Origin: Haberlea rhodopensis
Lineage: Eukaryota > Streptophyta > Magnoliopsida > Lamiales > Gesneriaceae
Length of the DNA: 64,000 bases
Assembly: GCA_907163345.1 (NCBI GenBank)
Contig: CAJQUN010000032.1
Coordinates: 4,626,424 to 4,690,423, forward strand
Reading direction: 5' to 3'
Below, one piece after another: positions 20,945 through 32,821 of the stretch (the stretch's first letter is position 1; each line of letters opens with the position of its first letter). The translations under genes and the position numbers were made by a program. The notes beneath the pieces are model-generated. The model was given only the letters and a program-made list of their open reading frames with translations. It had not been told where the DNA came from and did not search any database.

Positions 20945-23900
20945 CTACATACCAGAAAATAACTCCGGGTAGTGCTGCATCATGTGCCGCTCCGTCTCCC
21001 ACGTGGCCTCCTCGACACCCCTGCGATCCCACTGAACCTTGATCATCGGTATCACTCTATTCCGGAGTCTGCGATCAGCACTATCCAAAATCCTGACTGG
21101 CCATTCCTCATATGATACATCAGAATCCAATTGAACCTCAGAAGGCTACAATACATGCGACGGATCCTGCTCATATTTTCGCAGCATAGATACATGGAAC
21201 ACGTCGTGAATACCAGACAACGATGGTGGTAGTGCCAAACGGTAAGCCAAGGTACCGATGCGCTGTAAAATCTCATACGGTCCCACATACCTCGGAGACA
21301 ATTTACCACGCATACCAAACCGAACCACACCCCTGAAAGGTGAGATCTTCAAAAAGACTCTGTCTCCCAACTGAAATTCCAACGGTCTCCGCCGTTTATT
21401 CGCATAAGCTGCTTGCTTATCTTGGGCTGCCTTCATTTTCAGACGGATAACCTTTACCTTATCCTCCATCTCTCGAATCAACTCGGGTCCTCCCACTGCT
21501 TTACTGGTCAAGTCATCCCAGTATAACGGCGACCTACAATGCCTACCATACAAAGCCTCAAACGGAGCCATCTGAGTACTCGCCTGATAGCTGTTGTTGT
21601 ATGAAAACTCTACCAAAGCCAAAGAATCTTGCCACGAGGCATCAAATTATAGCACACACGCCCGTAGCATGTCCACGAGCGTCTGTATAGTGCGCTCAGT
21701 CTGACCATCCGTCTGGGGATGATAAGCTGTACTCAATCTTACCTCAGTGCCTAAAGCTGACTGTAAACCTCCCCAGAAATGAGATGTGAATCGCGAGTCT
21801 CTGTCAGACACAATAGACACTGGAATCCCATGCAGTCTCACTATGTCCCGTACATACAACTGAGCCATCTTCAAGTATGTGTACGTCATACTGTAGGGAA
21901 TGAAGTGAGCTACCTTCGTCAGCCTGTCAATGATCACCCAAATGGCATCACAACCTGAAGTAGTCCCCGGCAAGTGGGTCACAAAGTCCATAGATATGTG
22001 TTCCCACTTCCACTCCGGTATCTCTAAGTTCCTCAGTTCGCCACCGGGTCTCTGCCTCTCTGCCTTAACCTGCTGGCAGATCAAACACCTCTTAACAAAT
22101 GAGATCACATCACGTTTCAACCGCTTCCACCAGAACTGATCACACAAGTCCTTATACATTTTCCTCCCTCCTGGGTGGAACTGAATCGGCTACTATGAGC
22201 TCGCTCCAAGATTCCTCTACGCAACTCCGGCGTACCTGGAACTACCCATCGGTTACCGAGTCTCAAAGAACCATCCTCAGCCACTCTGAACTTCGATGGC
22301 TGACCCTGAAGTGCTAATGATGTCCATCTCTGAACCTCATCATCTGTCCTCTGAGCTCTCCTGATATTCTCATAGATATCTGGCTCAGCCAATAAAGTCG
22401 ATACCCAAACCGGCGATGCGTCCACATCGAAGTCATAGCCCAGATGGCAATAAGAAGTCATCATAGCCGACAAATGCATGACATCTTCAGCAGTGTTCTT
22501 CACTTTCCGACTCAAGGCGTCTGCCGTCAAATTGGCTTTCCCGGGATGGTATTCTATCTCGCAATCATAGTCTTTAAGCAGATCCATCCATCTCCTCTGA
22601 CGCATATTCAATTCCGCCTGAGTGAACAAGAATTTCAAGCTCTTATGATCCGTATATATGGTAAAAGATGTACCATACAGATAATGCCTCCAAATCTTCA
22701 GGGCAAAAATAATAGCCGCCAACTCCAAATCATGGACTGGGTATCTAGCCTCATGCGGTTTCAACTGTCTCGATGCATAAGCTACCACATGCTTATCTTG
22801 CATCAGGACACAACCCAAGCCCTGCAATGATGCGTCAGTATAAAGGAAAAACCTCTTGTTCTCTGAAGGAATCACCAATACCGGCGCCGTGGTCAATTGA
22901 TGCTTCAATTCTTGGAAGCTCTCCTCACAAGCCTCTGACCAATAAAACGGTATTCCCTTCTGAGTCAACTGAGTTAAGGGTTTAGCAATCTTGGAAAATC
23001 CCTCGACGAAGCGTCGGTAATAACCGGCCAAACCAAGAAAACTCCGAATCTCGGGCACAGAAGTGGGTGCAGCCCACTCCATCACCGCCTCAATCTTCCT
23101 GGGGTCCACCGAAATCCCACTGCTAGATATGAAGTGCCCCATAAATACTACACTGCTCAACCAAAACTCACACTTGCTGAGCTTGGCATATAATTGATGG
23201 TCTCTGAGGATCTGGAGCACTGTCCTCAAATGTCTCACGTGCTCTTCCTCGCTCCGGGAGTAGATGAGTATATCGTCAATAAACACAATGACGAACTGAT
23301 CTAGATAGGGTTGAAATACCCGGTTCATCAAGCTCATAAAGACAGCCGGGGCGTTCTCACACCGAACGGCATCACCAAGAACTCGTAGTGCCCATACCGA
23401 GTCCGAAATGCTATTTTATGCACATCCTCCTCCCTGACCCGTATCTGGTGGTACCCGGATCTCAAATCAATTTTGCTATACAGCTTCGTGCCCTGCAACT
23501 GATCAAATAAATCATCAATCCTCGGGAGAGGATACTTGTTCTTCACCGTGGCCTTATTCAGTTGCCGGTAATCGATGCACAAACGCATCGAGCCATCTTT
23601 CTTTTTCACAAAAAGAACTGGTGCGCCCCAAGGCGATACGCTAGGGCGTATATATCCTTTATCAAGGAGCTCCTGTAACTGTTCCTTCAGTTCTCTTAGC
23701 TCTGCCGGTGCCATTCGATAAGGAGCACGAGAAATAGCGGACGTCCCCGGTAATAACTCAATCCCAAACTCGACTTCCCTAGTCGGTGGGAATCCTGGAA
23801 TCTCCTCTGGAAAGACATCAGCAAATTCTGCTACCAATGGCACATCCTCAACCTTTAACTCCTTACCCTTTCCCGACGTGTCCACGGCATAGATGAGGTA

Positions 23901-24280
23901 GCCCGTGTGCCCACGTTCCAATAATTGGGACATCTTGATTGCCGAAATCAACGAAATCTTCGCACGAGACCCGTTGCCATAAAAAGTCCACTGAACTCCC
24001 AAACCAGATCTGAACCGAACAGTTCTCTGTCGACAATCTACCACTGCCTGATATCTGTTCAGAATGTCGATGCCCACAATGCAGTCGAAATCTGACATAC
24101 CCAAAATAATCAAATCTGCCTTTATCTCATTGTCCTCAAAATAAATGAGGCAGTCCATCAGAAACCGATCAGCAACAACTCTCTTCCCAGTGGGTGTCGA
24201 GACCAATAGAGACGTGGGTAATGGAGACGTGCACATATGATGTCTCGCCACAAAGTCCGCAGACACGAAGGAGTGCGAAG
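20945..24280 (-). pseudogene. Tekay-B pol: protease remainder, RT, RNase H, integrase, chromodomain (broken)
   Basis: On the minus strand the protease continues just inside the Athila-like insertion and is followed by RT with CIDYRQLNKATVKN. A one-base deletion near 23338 shifts the frame just before the catalytic FIDDILIYS (near 23275). RNase H has YTDASLQGLG near 22845. Integrase follows, with a second frameshift near 22170, a TAA near 21646 and a TAG near 21148. The stop at 21148 comes before the chromodomain-like tail (21130-20945, EATWETERHM). The protein is close in sequence to Tekay-1. Not translatable as one polyprotein. Confidence 0.88.
24276..24280. repeat. Target-site duplication CGAAG (left), Athila-like insertion
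   Basis: CGAAG occurs here and at 31413-31417, flanking the LTR-bounded element 24281-31412. It fixes both boundaries. Confidence 0.92.
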
Positions 24281-25821
24281 TGGTAGCGTTTATCGCGTAC
24301 GCCCAAATTAACCCTCTCAAGTTAATAACAGTAATGAATGTAGTAGCGTGAGTAGGGATCGATCCCACGAGGAAGGTTATATCTTTGTGTTAACTTATGC
24401 AAACGAAAATAAAAAGGGGTTTTGAATTCAAAGTAATAATACTACGATGCAAAATTAAACTAATAAGCAAATTATCTATATGAATTAACTTATGAGAAAA
24501 GTGTGATTCTCGGTTTTCGGTTAACTTTACAATTGGCGTTTACTGTCTCGATCATCGATCTTCACAAGTGGTTCAATTTCCATATGAATATTCATCGTGG
24601 ACGTTTAATCCAATAATCAAAGTCCTATCTCACCTTAAGTTTAGTTAAGTAGCCCAAGCGTTCTAGTTTAACCCTTATCACACAATCAATCAAAATACAA
24701 GCGAGTAAGATTTAAATCGATGATAGCATATGAACTAGTGAGATCGATAAAGCTAAACAACATAATCCAAGCGTCTATGTTTAATCTAGTCAATTGTTTT
24801 CCCTAAGGATTTAACAAACTCACAAACGGAATTTAATCAATCTTAGTTACTTCATAAATTAGAGGGATCAAACGATTCCGTATTTGATATCTAATTTAGC
24901 TTTAAATTGTATGAACAATAGCTAGGTGATCAGTCCAACAATCATGCATAACAATCATGACAATCAAATCAGAAAAACAATTGATACTCAATGCAAATCA
25001 ACAATCAAAACTTATCTCACAAGAATTGTAAACATCCAATGTATCGTTTTCCTCAACCGAGAATCACAAAAGTATTTAGCTACTCATAACTAGATTAACA
25101 ACAATCATAATTAATCTAAGAAACATCAAACTAATAGGAGAAGAAAGAGTTACTAAAAGGGATCACGATTCCGGCTTGTCGATTCCGTTTCCGTTCTTCC
25201 CTGTTCTTGAAGAAAACTTGAAAGAAAATTAATCTAAAATCTCAAATTATTCTAAGAGTATGAAAAACTATCAAAAACTCAATTCTCTCGAGTTATGGGG
25301 GTTGGTGGCTGATAAAATAGGTTACAATCTTTTAAACATGGTAAAAGACCTAATTTCCTAATTTTCGGACTCTTCGGCGATCGATCGCCTTGAATGTGGC
25401 GATCCATCGCTGCATTATTTTTTTCGGAAAAACCCTTGAGGCGATCGATCGCTATAAAGTGGCGATCGATCGCCGAGCTCCAGTAGACTTTGGCGATCGA
25501 TCGCCCCGTCTTCGCGATCGATCGCTAACTCGTAAATTTTGTTGCAAAAGTTTCTGTCCATAGGCGATCGATTTCCTCTTCCGGGCGATCGATTGCCACC
25601 TCCAAAATTACATTTTTGCCCTTTTCTTGATCAACTTTGAGTCCTTGTCATGTACATGTATCTCCTTGGTCTTTACACATCGTTTTTAGCTCGTTTTCTT
25701 CGATTGTACCTACAATTACACAAATATACGTTTTGGTAGCATACGTATCAAATTATCTATCAAAACCTACCAAATCGTAGACAATTAAGCACTAAAGATG
25801 TGTCTATTTCTAGTCAAATCA
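24281..25821 (-). repeat. 3' LTR of the Athila-like element (1541 bp)
   Basis: In plus coordinates it runs TGGTAGCGTT ... to ..TCAAATCA and is preceded on the minus strand by a polypurine tract. It carries an array of eight GATC palindromes at 25376-25597 and no coding frame. The remainder is AT-rich with no further structure that I can see. Confidence 0.9.
25376..25597. repeat. Array of eight GCGATCGATCGC palindromes, Athila-like 3' LTR
   Basis: Starts are at 25377, 25399, 25441, 25462, 25493, 25514, 25564 and 25585, with spacings 22, 42, 21, 31, 21, 50 and 21 bp. Five sites are perfect. The second has GATCCATC, and the last two are degraded (GATTTC, GATTGC), partly by changes of the CG-to-CA or CG-to-TG type expected from methyl-cytosine decay. 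Confidence 0.95.
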
Positions 25822-25846
25822 AACTCCCCCATACTTACTCTTTACT
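25822..25846 (-). promoter_or_regulatory. Polypurine tract of the Athila-like element
   Basis: The minus strand reads AGTATGGGGGAGTT immediately before the LTR start TGATTTGAC. Confidence 0.8.
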
Positions 25847-27246
25847 CGACCTCGAGTAAACAAATAAAACTACAATATTTTTGTTTGGCTCATAGGTTCA
25901 TAACAAAGCAACTTGTCCTCACTTTAATGCCTCAACAATTTTAACATGCATAATAATGAACGGCGGTGAAAAGTTAACAGTGGAACAAGTTCAATCCCTA
26001 AACATTTCATACCCAACGAAGTAGTGAACGTGTGTGTGTGGTCATAAACAAGTGTTGTGTACAAATTATAGATCCAAAATATGTAAAGCCATAATAGTTC
26101 AAGTCATACACTAACACAAGTATAAGCTCACTTGCACACTCTCATCCACTATGTTAGCTACTTTTCAAACATAAATCAAGTAGGTCTTTATTAGATTGTA
26201 GCTTGGCCTAGGTATTTGATTATGAAAGAAAGGGTAAGGATATTCAAACAAGAGAGTATGATGAAATGCAAACTAAAAGCTTCTCTTCTTGTATGAATTT
26301 TTCAACTTTGTTCTTTTTCACAAGGTTTATTTCAACACTTTTCTTCTTTTGTGCCTTGGCTCCCCTTGGAGTCATATTTTTATCTATTTTTTCAAGGCAT
26401 CCATTTTTCTTTCATGCATTCCATTCTTTTGACAATTAAGCTCACAAATATACTTCAATGATTCCCAAGTGCATTTGAATGAAATACATCATACTCCCTT
26501 AAAAGTTATGGATTAGAATCACATTTAGGCTCATTAGGGAAAGATGATAAGCTAGTCAAGGAATGTTGAATGGGGGTCTTGAGTATGCTTAGCATACTCC
26601 CATTCTTTTACATTTAAGGCTCAAAATAGGTACTAGAGAATGATTTTGTTTACATGGTAGGCTTGAAAGGCTCAAACGCATCAAAGATTGCCTATATCAC
26701 TTTCATGTTTGCAAGTAGTCTAGACATACGCCTCAAAGAGCATGTAGTTAAGTTCTAGCATGTATTAGAGACTTCTTAAGACTATTACAAAGTTCACACA
26801 ATCTTCACTAAGTTATGCACACTTCACAAGTCATGACAATAATGTGCTCAAGATATTCACTTACTAAGTTACAGTAAACTTTGCATTAGAGTTCAAAGTG
26901 TTCCAAAGTTAACAATTCACCTATGTTCAAAAGCATGCATGATATCAATTAGGTTTCATCATGGGCTAGTGATTCTAAGCATGTGTTCATTACTAACTAT
27001 GAGCTCAAAATTTTAAATTTTTCGATTTTTTTGTATTTTTGCAATAAGAAAAACAATAACACACTACTAATCCCTCCCCCATACTTAAATCTTACATTGT
27101 CCCCAATGTAAGGCAAAAAGACAAGAGAAAAGAAAAGTTCAACTATGAAAGCAATAAAAATAAAAGGAAAGGGAAACTAACTCCCCTTGGGTTGCCTCCC
27201 AAGCAGCGCCTCTGTTTAACGTCGGTGGCCCGACGCTATCCCCCTA
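25847..27246 (-). other. Non-coding 3' region of the Athila-like element
   Basis: About 1.4 kb has no credible coding frame. Near 27070-27110 a second purine tract (AAGTATGGGGGAGGG on the minus strand) lies just downstream of the protease, resembling the internal tract that Athila elements carry between pol and their 3' region. The polymerase genes would normally end just before it, so a deletion removed RT to integrase between protease and this point. Confidence 0.65.
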
Positions 27247-28170
27247 TCAAGGTGGTTGATGCAGTGTCGCTCTATCCTTCTTCTTCCACCTCAATATCTT
27301 CTTGATTCCCTTGAATTTCGGTTTGTTCGCCTTTGAGTGGGCGTCCTCAATCCTTGTTCCTCCTTCAACATATGTGGCTTGATGTGGTCGATCCGGGGGG
27401 TGCTTCTTTTCAATGGTACGATTCTGCAAGTGAGAAGAGCGAGAGTCAGCAGTATCATGAATAGATAAAGCAGCAATAGTATGAACAGTATGCACAGGGT
27501 GAGAATCCATACCTCCGTTATCATCAAGGCCATCAGTAGCCTTTCCCATCTCCCACAATTCATCATTATCAAAATCAGAATCATATGCATCATTTATATC
27601 AGTAGCGTAACTAGAATGCTCGTGAGTTTTAATGGGTTCATAGATATTAAATTTTGCAATTTCACCATTAGACTCTATTGTTAACAGGCCGCTACTCACG
27701 TCGATCACAGATTTTGATGTTTTCAAGAATGGTCTCCCTAAAAGAATGGGGCTAGATGGATCACCATTTTCCATGTCTAAAACATAGAAATCGACGGGGA
27801 AGACCAAATTCTCTACATGCACAAGTATGTCCTCTACTATCCCGCTAGGTATAACCGTGGACTTATCAGCTAATTGAATCACAGTGTTATTTCTTTTCAA
27901 AGGTCCAGGTTTCAGTTGAGTGTAGATTGAGTAAGGCATGACATTAATGGAAGATCCTAAATCTAGCATCGCCTTCTCAATTCTAGTGGTTCCTACCACA
28001 CAAGGAATAGAGAACATACCGGGGTCCTTGCATTTTGTGGGAATGCTTCTTTGGATGACTGCCGAAACATTCTCACCTAGCTCGATCTTGGGGTACCCTT
28101 TGTGTTTCTTGCCCTTATCCTCTTTCCATACCTCTTTCAAGAATCTCGCCCAGCGAGGTATTTTCATCAT
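27247..28170 (-). pseudogene. Athila-like aspartic protease
   Basis: The frame contains LDLGSSINVMPYSIY (catalytic Asp in the DLG form common in Athila proteases), then FPVDFYVLDM and the ILLGRPFL flap-side motif typical of retropepsins. An extended charged tail runs to 27247, where the frame ends instead of entering RT. A frameshift near 28265 separates it from upstream gag sequence, so it is not expressed as a normal gag-protease fusion. Confidence 0.78.
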
Positions 28171-29779
28171 TTCATCATGTAGTGGGGCGTTTTCCTCACA
28201 ACGTCGGAAAGTCTCGTAGAGTTCCTTGATATCCTCATCTTTCCTATTTTCCTTAAAAGCAAGGGGGAATGGGGTTCAATTTTATATTCAAAAAATTTAG
28301 GGAACTTACCCCGTGGTTCCTCTTCTATGGGCTCTTCAACGTCCTTCTCCATATCCTTCATCTCTTCTTGCTTGAGTGGCATCAGTACCACCTTCTCCTC
28401 GGCTGTATCTTCGCTCATCTTCAAAGTGATAGCGCTCACATTCTCCCTGAGGTTCACCTCCGGTTGTGACGGGAGAGTGTTTGATCTTGAGACTCAATGC
28501 GATTTATTGCTGTTGCCATCTGACCCATTTGAGTAGTCAAGCTTTGGATGCTTGCTCTTGTCTCCTGTTGAAATTTTTGAGATCCATTAGCAAGTTCCTT
28601 AACAATATTTTCTAAATACTCACCAGGTGTTGGGGTTGGAATGGCTTGTTGTGGCCTTTGGAATGGTGGCTTATATGGTGGTGGGTGTTGCATCTGTGGC
28701 TCATTTTGATTCCCATATCTCAAATTTGGATGATCTCGCCATCCTGGGTTGTAAGTGCTAGAATAGGGATCATACTTCCGTTGTGGTTGTCCCAGAAATC
28801 CACCTGCCGCATTTGCTTCCTCAAATGAAGGTTCTCGAAGTTTGGGGCAAGCGTCAGTTGGATGACTCGGTAGTGCACAAATTCCACATACCTTAGCACT
28901 TTGTCCCATTCCGATCGCAAGTTGTTTCACAATACCTGTTAAATCAATCAATTTTTGTTCGAGGCTAGAAACATTTACCTCGCCTTGCTTCCTAAGTTTA
29001 TGGTCCGATCGAGCAGTTCCAAATTGTTGAGAGTTGGCTGCCATGTTCGCAATCAAGTGTCTTGCTTCCGTTGGCGTCTTATCTACAAATGCTCCTCCAC
29101 TAGCAGCGTCCACCAAATTCCTGTCATTTGGCAAAAGACCCTCATAAAAATATTGAATCAGTAAATGTTCACTTAACTGATGTTGAGGGCAGCTTGCACA
29201 AAGCTTTTTGAAGCGCTCCCAATATTCATGCAGTGATTCCTCTTGGAGTTGTCTAATGCCGTATATATATTTGCGGATATTCGTCGCTCTTGATGCATGA
29301 AAGTATTTTTCCAAGAAGGTTCTTTTCAGCTCGTTCCATGTAGTGATGGATCCAGAAGGTAAATAGAAGAGCCAATCTTTAGCCGCGTCCTTCAAAGAGA
29401 ACGGAAAAGCACGTAATTTGATTTGTTCCTCGGTTATTCCAGTCGGCTTCATTGTAGTGCACACTACATGGAATTCCATCAAATGCTTATGCGGATCCTC
29501 ACCTGCAAGGCCATGAAAAGAAGGTAAAAGATGCATTAGGCCAGATTTTAATTCAAAATTTATATTAGTAGCAAGTGTAGGAAAGGTTATGCAGAGAGGC
29601 TGCTGATCCAAAGTAGGATTAGCTAGCTGTCGTAGGCTTTGATTCTCTGCCATGATGGTCCTTTCCTCTTCTTCTTTCACTTGTCTTCGATTTTCTCTTC
29701 TTAGGTGGTATAAAGTCCTTTCTATCTCGGGATCGTATTGATGTTCGTCCTCCTCAAATGAAAACTCGCCTGCGTGCAT
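28171..29779 (-). pseudogene. Athila-like gag with acidic linker (frameshifted)
   Basis: I chose the ATG at 29779 (MHAGEFSFEED) over an upstream GTG, since the sequence before it is LTR-proximal leader. A Ty3-type gag domain follows (FHGLAGEDPHKHLMEF, LKDAAKDWLFYLPSGSI, TFLEKYFHA) and then the knuckle CGICALPSHPTDAC (CCHC spacing). A frameshift near 28490 moves the end of gag (LRENVSAITLKMSED, Glu-rich) into another frame. It lies next to the tRNA-Asp primer site, as expected for gag. Confidence 0.82.
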
Positions 29780-29849
29780 GAACAAACAGGTAAAAACCAC
29801 GGGAAGAAGAATATCAATAAAAGTTAACACAAATTAATAAAATTGCCTT

Positions 29850-29866
29850 CCCCGGCAACGGCGCCA
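29850..29866 (-). promoter_or_regulatory. Primer-binding site, tRNA-Asp type
   Basis: On the minus strand TGGCGCCGTTGCCGGGG is complementary to the 3' end of plant tRNA-Asp (..CCCCGGCAACGGCGCCA). It lies five bases from the 5' LTR. Confidence 0.9.
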
Positions 29867-29871
29867 AAATT

Positions 29872-31412
29872 TGGTAGCGTTTATCGCGTACGCCCAAATT
29901 AACCCTCTCAAGTTAATAACAGTAATGAATGTAGTAGCGTGAGTAGGGATCGATCCCACGATGAAGGTTATATCTTTGTGTTAACTTATGCAAACGAAAA
30001 TAAAAAGGGGTTTTGAATTCAAAGTAATAATACTACGATGCAAAATTAAACTAATATGCAAAATTATCTATATGAATTAACTTATGAGAAAAGTGTGATT
30101 CTCGGTTTTCGGTTAACTTTACAATTGGCGTTTACTGTCTCGATCATCGATCTTCACAAGTGGTTCAATTTCCATATGAATATTCATCGTGGACGTTTAA
30201 TCCAATAATCAAAGTCCTATCTCACCTTAAGTTTAGTTAAGTAGCCCAAGCGTTCTAGTTTAACCCTTATCACACAATCAATCAAAATACAAGCGATTAA
30301 GATTTAAATCGATGATAGCATACGAACTAGTGAGATCGATAAAGCTAAACAACATAATCCAAGCGTCTATGTTTAATCTAGTCAATTGTTTTCCCTAAGA
30401 ATATAACAAACTCACAAACGGAATTTAATCAATCTTAGTTACTTCGTAAATTAGAGGGATCAAACGATTCCGTATTTGATATCTAATTTAGCTTTAAATT
30501 GTATGAACAATAGCTAGGTGATCAGTCCAACAATCATGCATAACAATCATGACAATCAAATCAGAAAAACAATTGATACTCAATGCAAATCAACAATCAA
30601 AACTTATCTCACAAGAATTGTAAACATCCAATGTATCGTTTTCCTCAACCGAGAATCACAAAAGTATTTAGCTACTCATAACTAGATTAACAACAATCAA
30701 AATTAATCTAAGAAACATCAAACTAATAGGAGAAGAAAGAGTTACTAAAAGGGATCACGATTCCGGCTTGTCGATTCCGGTTCCGTTCTTCGCTGTTCTT
30801 GAAGAAACTTGAAAGAAAATTAATCTAAAATCTCAAATTATTCTAAGAGTATGAAAAACTATCAAAAACTCAATTCTCTCGAGTTATGGGGGTTGGTGGC
30901 TGATAAAAAAGGTTACAATCTTTTAAACATGGTAAAAGACCTAATTTCCTAATTTCCGGACTCTTCGGCGATCGATCGCCTTGAATGTGGCGATCGATCG
31001 CTGCATTATTTTTTTCGGAAAAACCCTTGAGGCGATCGATCGCTATAAAGTGGCGATCGATCGCCGAGCTCCAGTAGACTTTGGCGATCGATCGCCACTT
31101 CTTCGCGATTGATCGCTAACCCGTAAGTTTTGTTGCAAAAGTTTCTATCCATAGGCGATCGATTTCTTCTTCCGGGCGATCGATTGCCACCTCCAAAATT
31201 ACATTTTTGCCCTTTTCTTGATCAACTTTGAGTCCTTGTCATGTCCATGTCTCTCCTTGGTCTTTACACATCGTTTTTAGCTTGTTTTCTTCGATTGTAC
31301 CTACAATTACACAAATATACGATTAGGTAGCATACGTATCAAATTATCTATCAAAACCTACCAAATCGTAGACAATTAAGCACTAAAGATGTGTCTATTT
31401 CTAGTCACATCA
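29872..31412 (-). repeat. 5' LTR of the Athila-like element (1541 bp)
   Basis: It matches 24281-25821 with few substitutions and small indels, and ends next to target duplication CGAAG (31413-31417). Its palindrome array is at 30967-31188, with the second site intact here and the sixth mutated (GATTGATC). Confidence 0.9.
30967..31188. repeat. Array of eight GCGATCGATCGC palindromes, Athila-like 5' LTR
   Basis: This array has the same site order and spacing as 25376-25597. The two copies differ in which sites are mutated, so the array was presumably complete when the element inserted. Confidence 0.95.
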
Positions 31413-32612
31413 CGAAGCACCTGTGTCTATCAAAATAAAGGCGGAATATGTAAATAGTAGGCACGTACCAGCTATAACCTCTTCTGGAACTGCATCGGCC
31501 TGTTCCGTGGTCAATGCATAGACCTGTCCCTGAGGTGGCCCCATTGCCTGTCCTCCCATCTGACGAGGCACCATCGGTGGCCTCTGCTGCACTGTACCAC
31601 TAGAAAACCTCCCTCGACCTTCCCTGAGATCCGTCCGTCCTTCCCGGTTGGGGCAACGCCGAGCAATGTGGCCCGACCTGCCACAAATGTAGCACGCAGA
31701 ACAATCTCGCATCAAATGCGGCCCTCCACAAAAGTGGCACTTGACATCTCCAGCTCTACTAGCGTGAGTCGGTCCCCCATAAGTAGATGCACCACTCCTC
31801 CGATCCCCTTGCTTTCGGCCCTCCGGCCGCCTTCCGCTAAACCGAGAAGAAGAAGAAGTCCCCCGCGACTTAAAAGATCCTCCTCGGGGCCTCAGATTTT
31901 CAGATGTTGATCTTTGTGATGGAGCTGGTGAGGGTATGGCCTCAGGATAAGCACTCACTCCTATCTCTGCTAACTCTGCTCTAACCAGTGCATCATCAAA
32001 AGATGTCGGGTTGTTAGAAATGACCCGATCAAATAATTCCGGTCTCAGCCCCTTCAGAAAGTGCCTCATCTTGGCATGTCCATTTGTAGCAATATGTGGA
32101 ACATACCTCAATAAGGACGAGTAGTGCATGGCATAGTCCGAAACTGTCAGGTTCCCTTGCTTCAAATTCGTAAATTCATCCTCCTTAGTTTGCCTAGCCG
32201 CGGCAGAGAAGTATCGGCTTAGAAACCGAGTCCGAAATAAAGTCCAGTCGATTACCATGCCTTGTGCCCTTAATTCCATTACAGTCGTCTTCCACCACAT
32301 GGAAGACTTCTTTGCCAGTTGGAATTCTGCCAGTCTTAACCAAGCCGTCCTATAGCACGGCGCAGATACAAAAATCTGTTCTAGTCTCTCCAGCCACTCT
32401 TCAGCCTCTTCTCCTATCTCTGTTCCTTCAAACATGGGTGGGTGGAAGGTCAGAAATTGAGTCAGGCTAAGCTCCCCTGGTAACAGTAATTGAGCAACCG
32501 GTTCCATGCCCACAGCAGGTGGGGGAAAAGGATTTGCCTGACCGATGCTAGCATTCACGCTCCCAATATTACCCACCTCTTCGTTGAGGTTCCCCGCATT
32601 CATAGCCGCCAT
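31413..32612 (-). pseudogene. Tekay-B gag B with start of protease (interrupted)
   Basis: The ATG at 32612 (minus) is followed by an intact capsid domain (EEWLERLEQI, FLSRYFSAAARQ, MRHFLKGLRPELFDR) and two good knuckles, CHFCGGPHLMRDC and CYICGRSGHIARRC. The frame is open straight through the gag-protease boundary to IDTGAS at the edge of the Athila-like insertion. This is the best-preserved gag of the Tekay group here and shows that gag and pol are one frame in this family. The rest of pol continues at 24280. Confidence 0.88.
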
Positions 32613-32805
32613 GCTGTAACACAAAGGTTAACACAATTCCAAACAATATATATGCTAAACCGTTAGACAATATGAATGACAAGCATGTTAGTATAACAAT
32701 TGTATACATAAATATGCACCACATGCATAAACATGCCCCAAATGTAAACACCTAGCCAACCATGCTAAGGCTACCCTTCACTTGTTCCCGGGTTCTCTAA
32801 CCACT

Positions 32806-32817
32806 GCTCTGATACCA
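32806..32817 (-). promoter_or_regulatory. Primer-binding site next to LTR B
   Basis: TGGTATCAGAGC on the minus strand, intact, followed by AGTGG as in Tekay-1. Confidence 0.9.
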
Positions 32818-32821
32818 CTAA

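Larger units (their letters stand above)
24281..31412 (-). mobile_element. Athila-like non-autonomous gypsy element (7132 bp) inside Tekay-B protease
   Basis: Two near-identical LTRs of 1541 bp flank gag and protease remnants. The primer site (TGGCGCCGTTGCCGGGG, complementary to tRNA-Asp) and the gag/protease type are those of Athila elements. No RT, RNase H or integrase is present: the sequence passes from protease (27247) straight to a non-coding 3' region. It must have been moved by enzymes from another element. It split the Tekay-B protease right after the DTGAS motif. The close LTR match indicates a late insertion. Confidence 0.9.

Noticed and set aside
25376..25597. Regular palindromic repeats with spacers, resembling a CRISPR array
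   Set aside because: Repeats are only 12 bp, spacers range from 8 to 38 bp, the array lies inside a plant retrotransposon LTR, and no cas-like genes exist.
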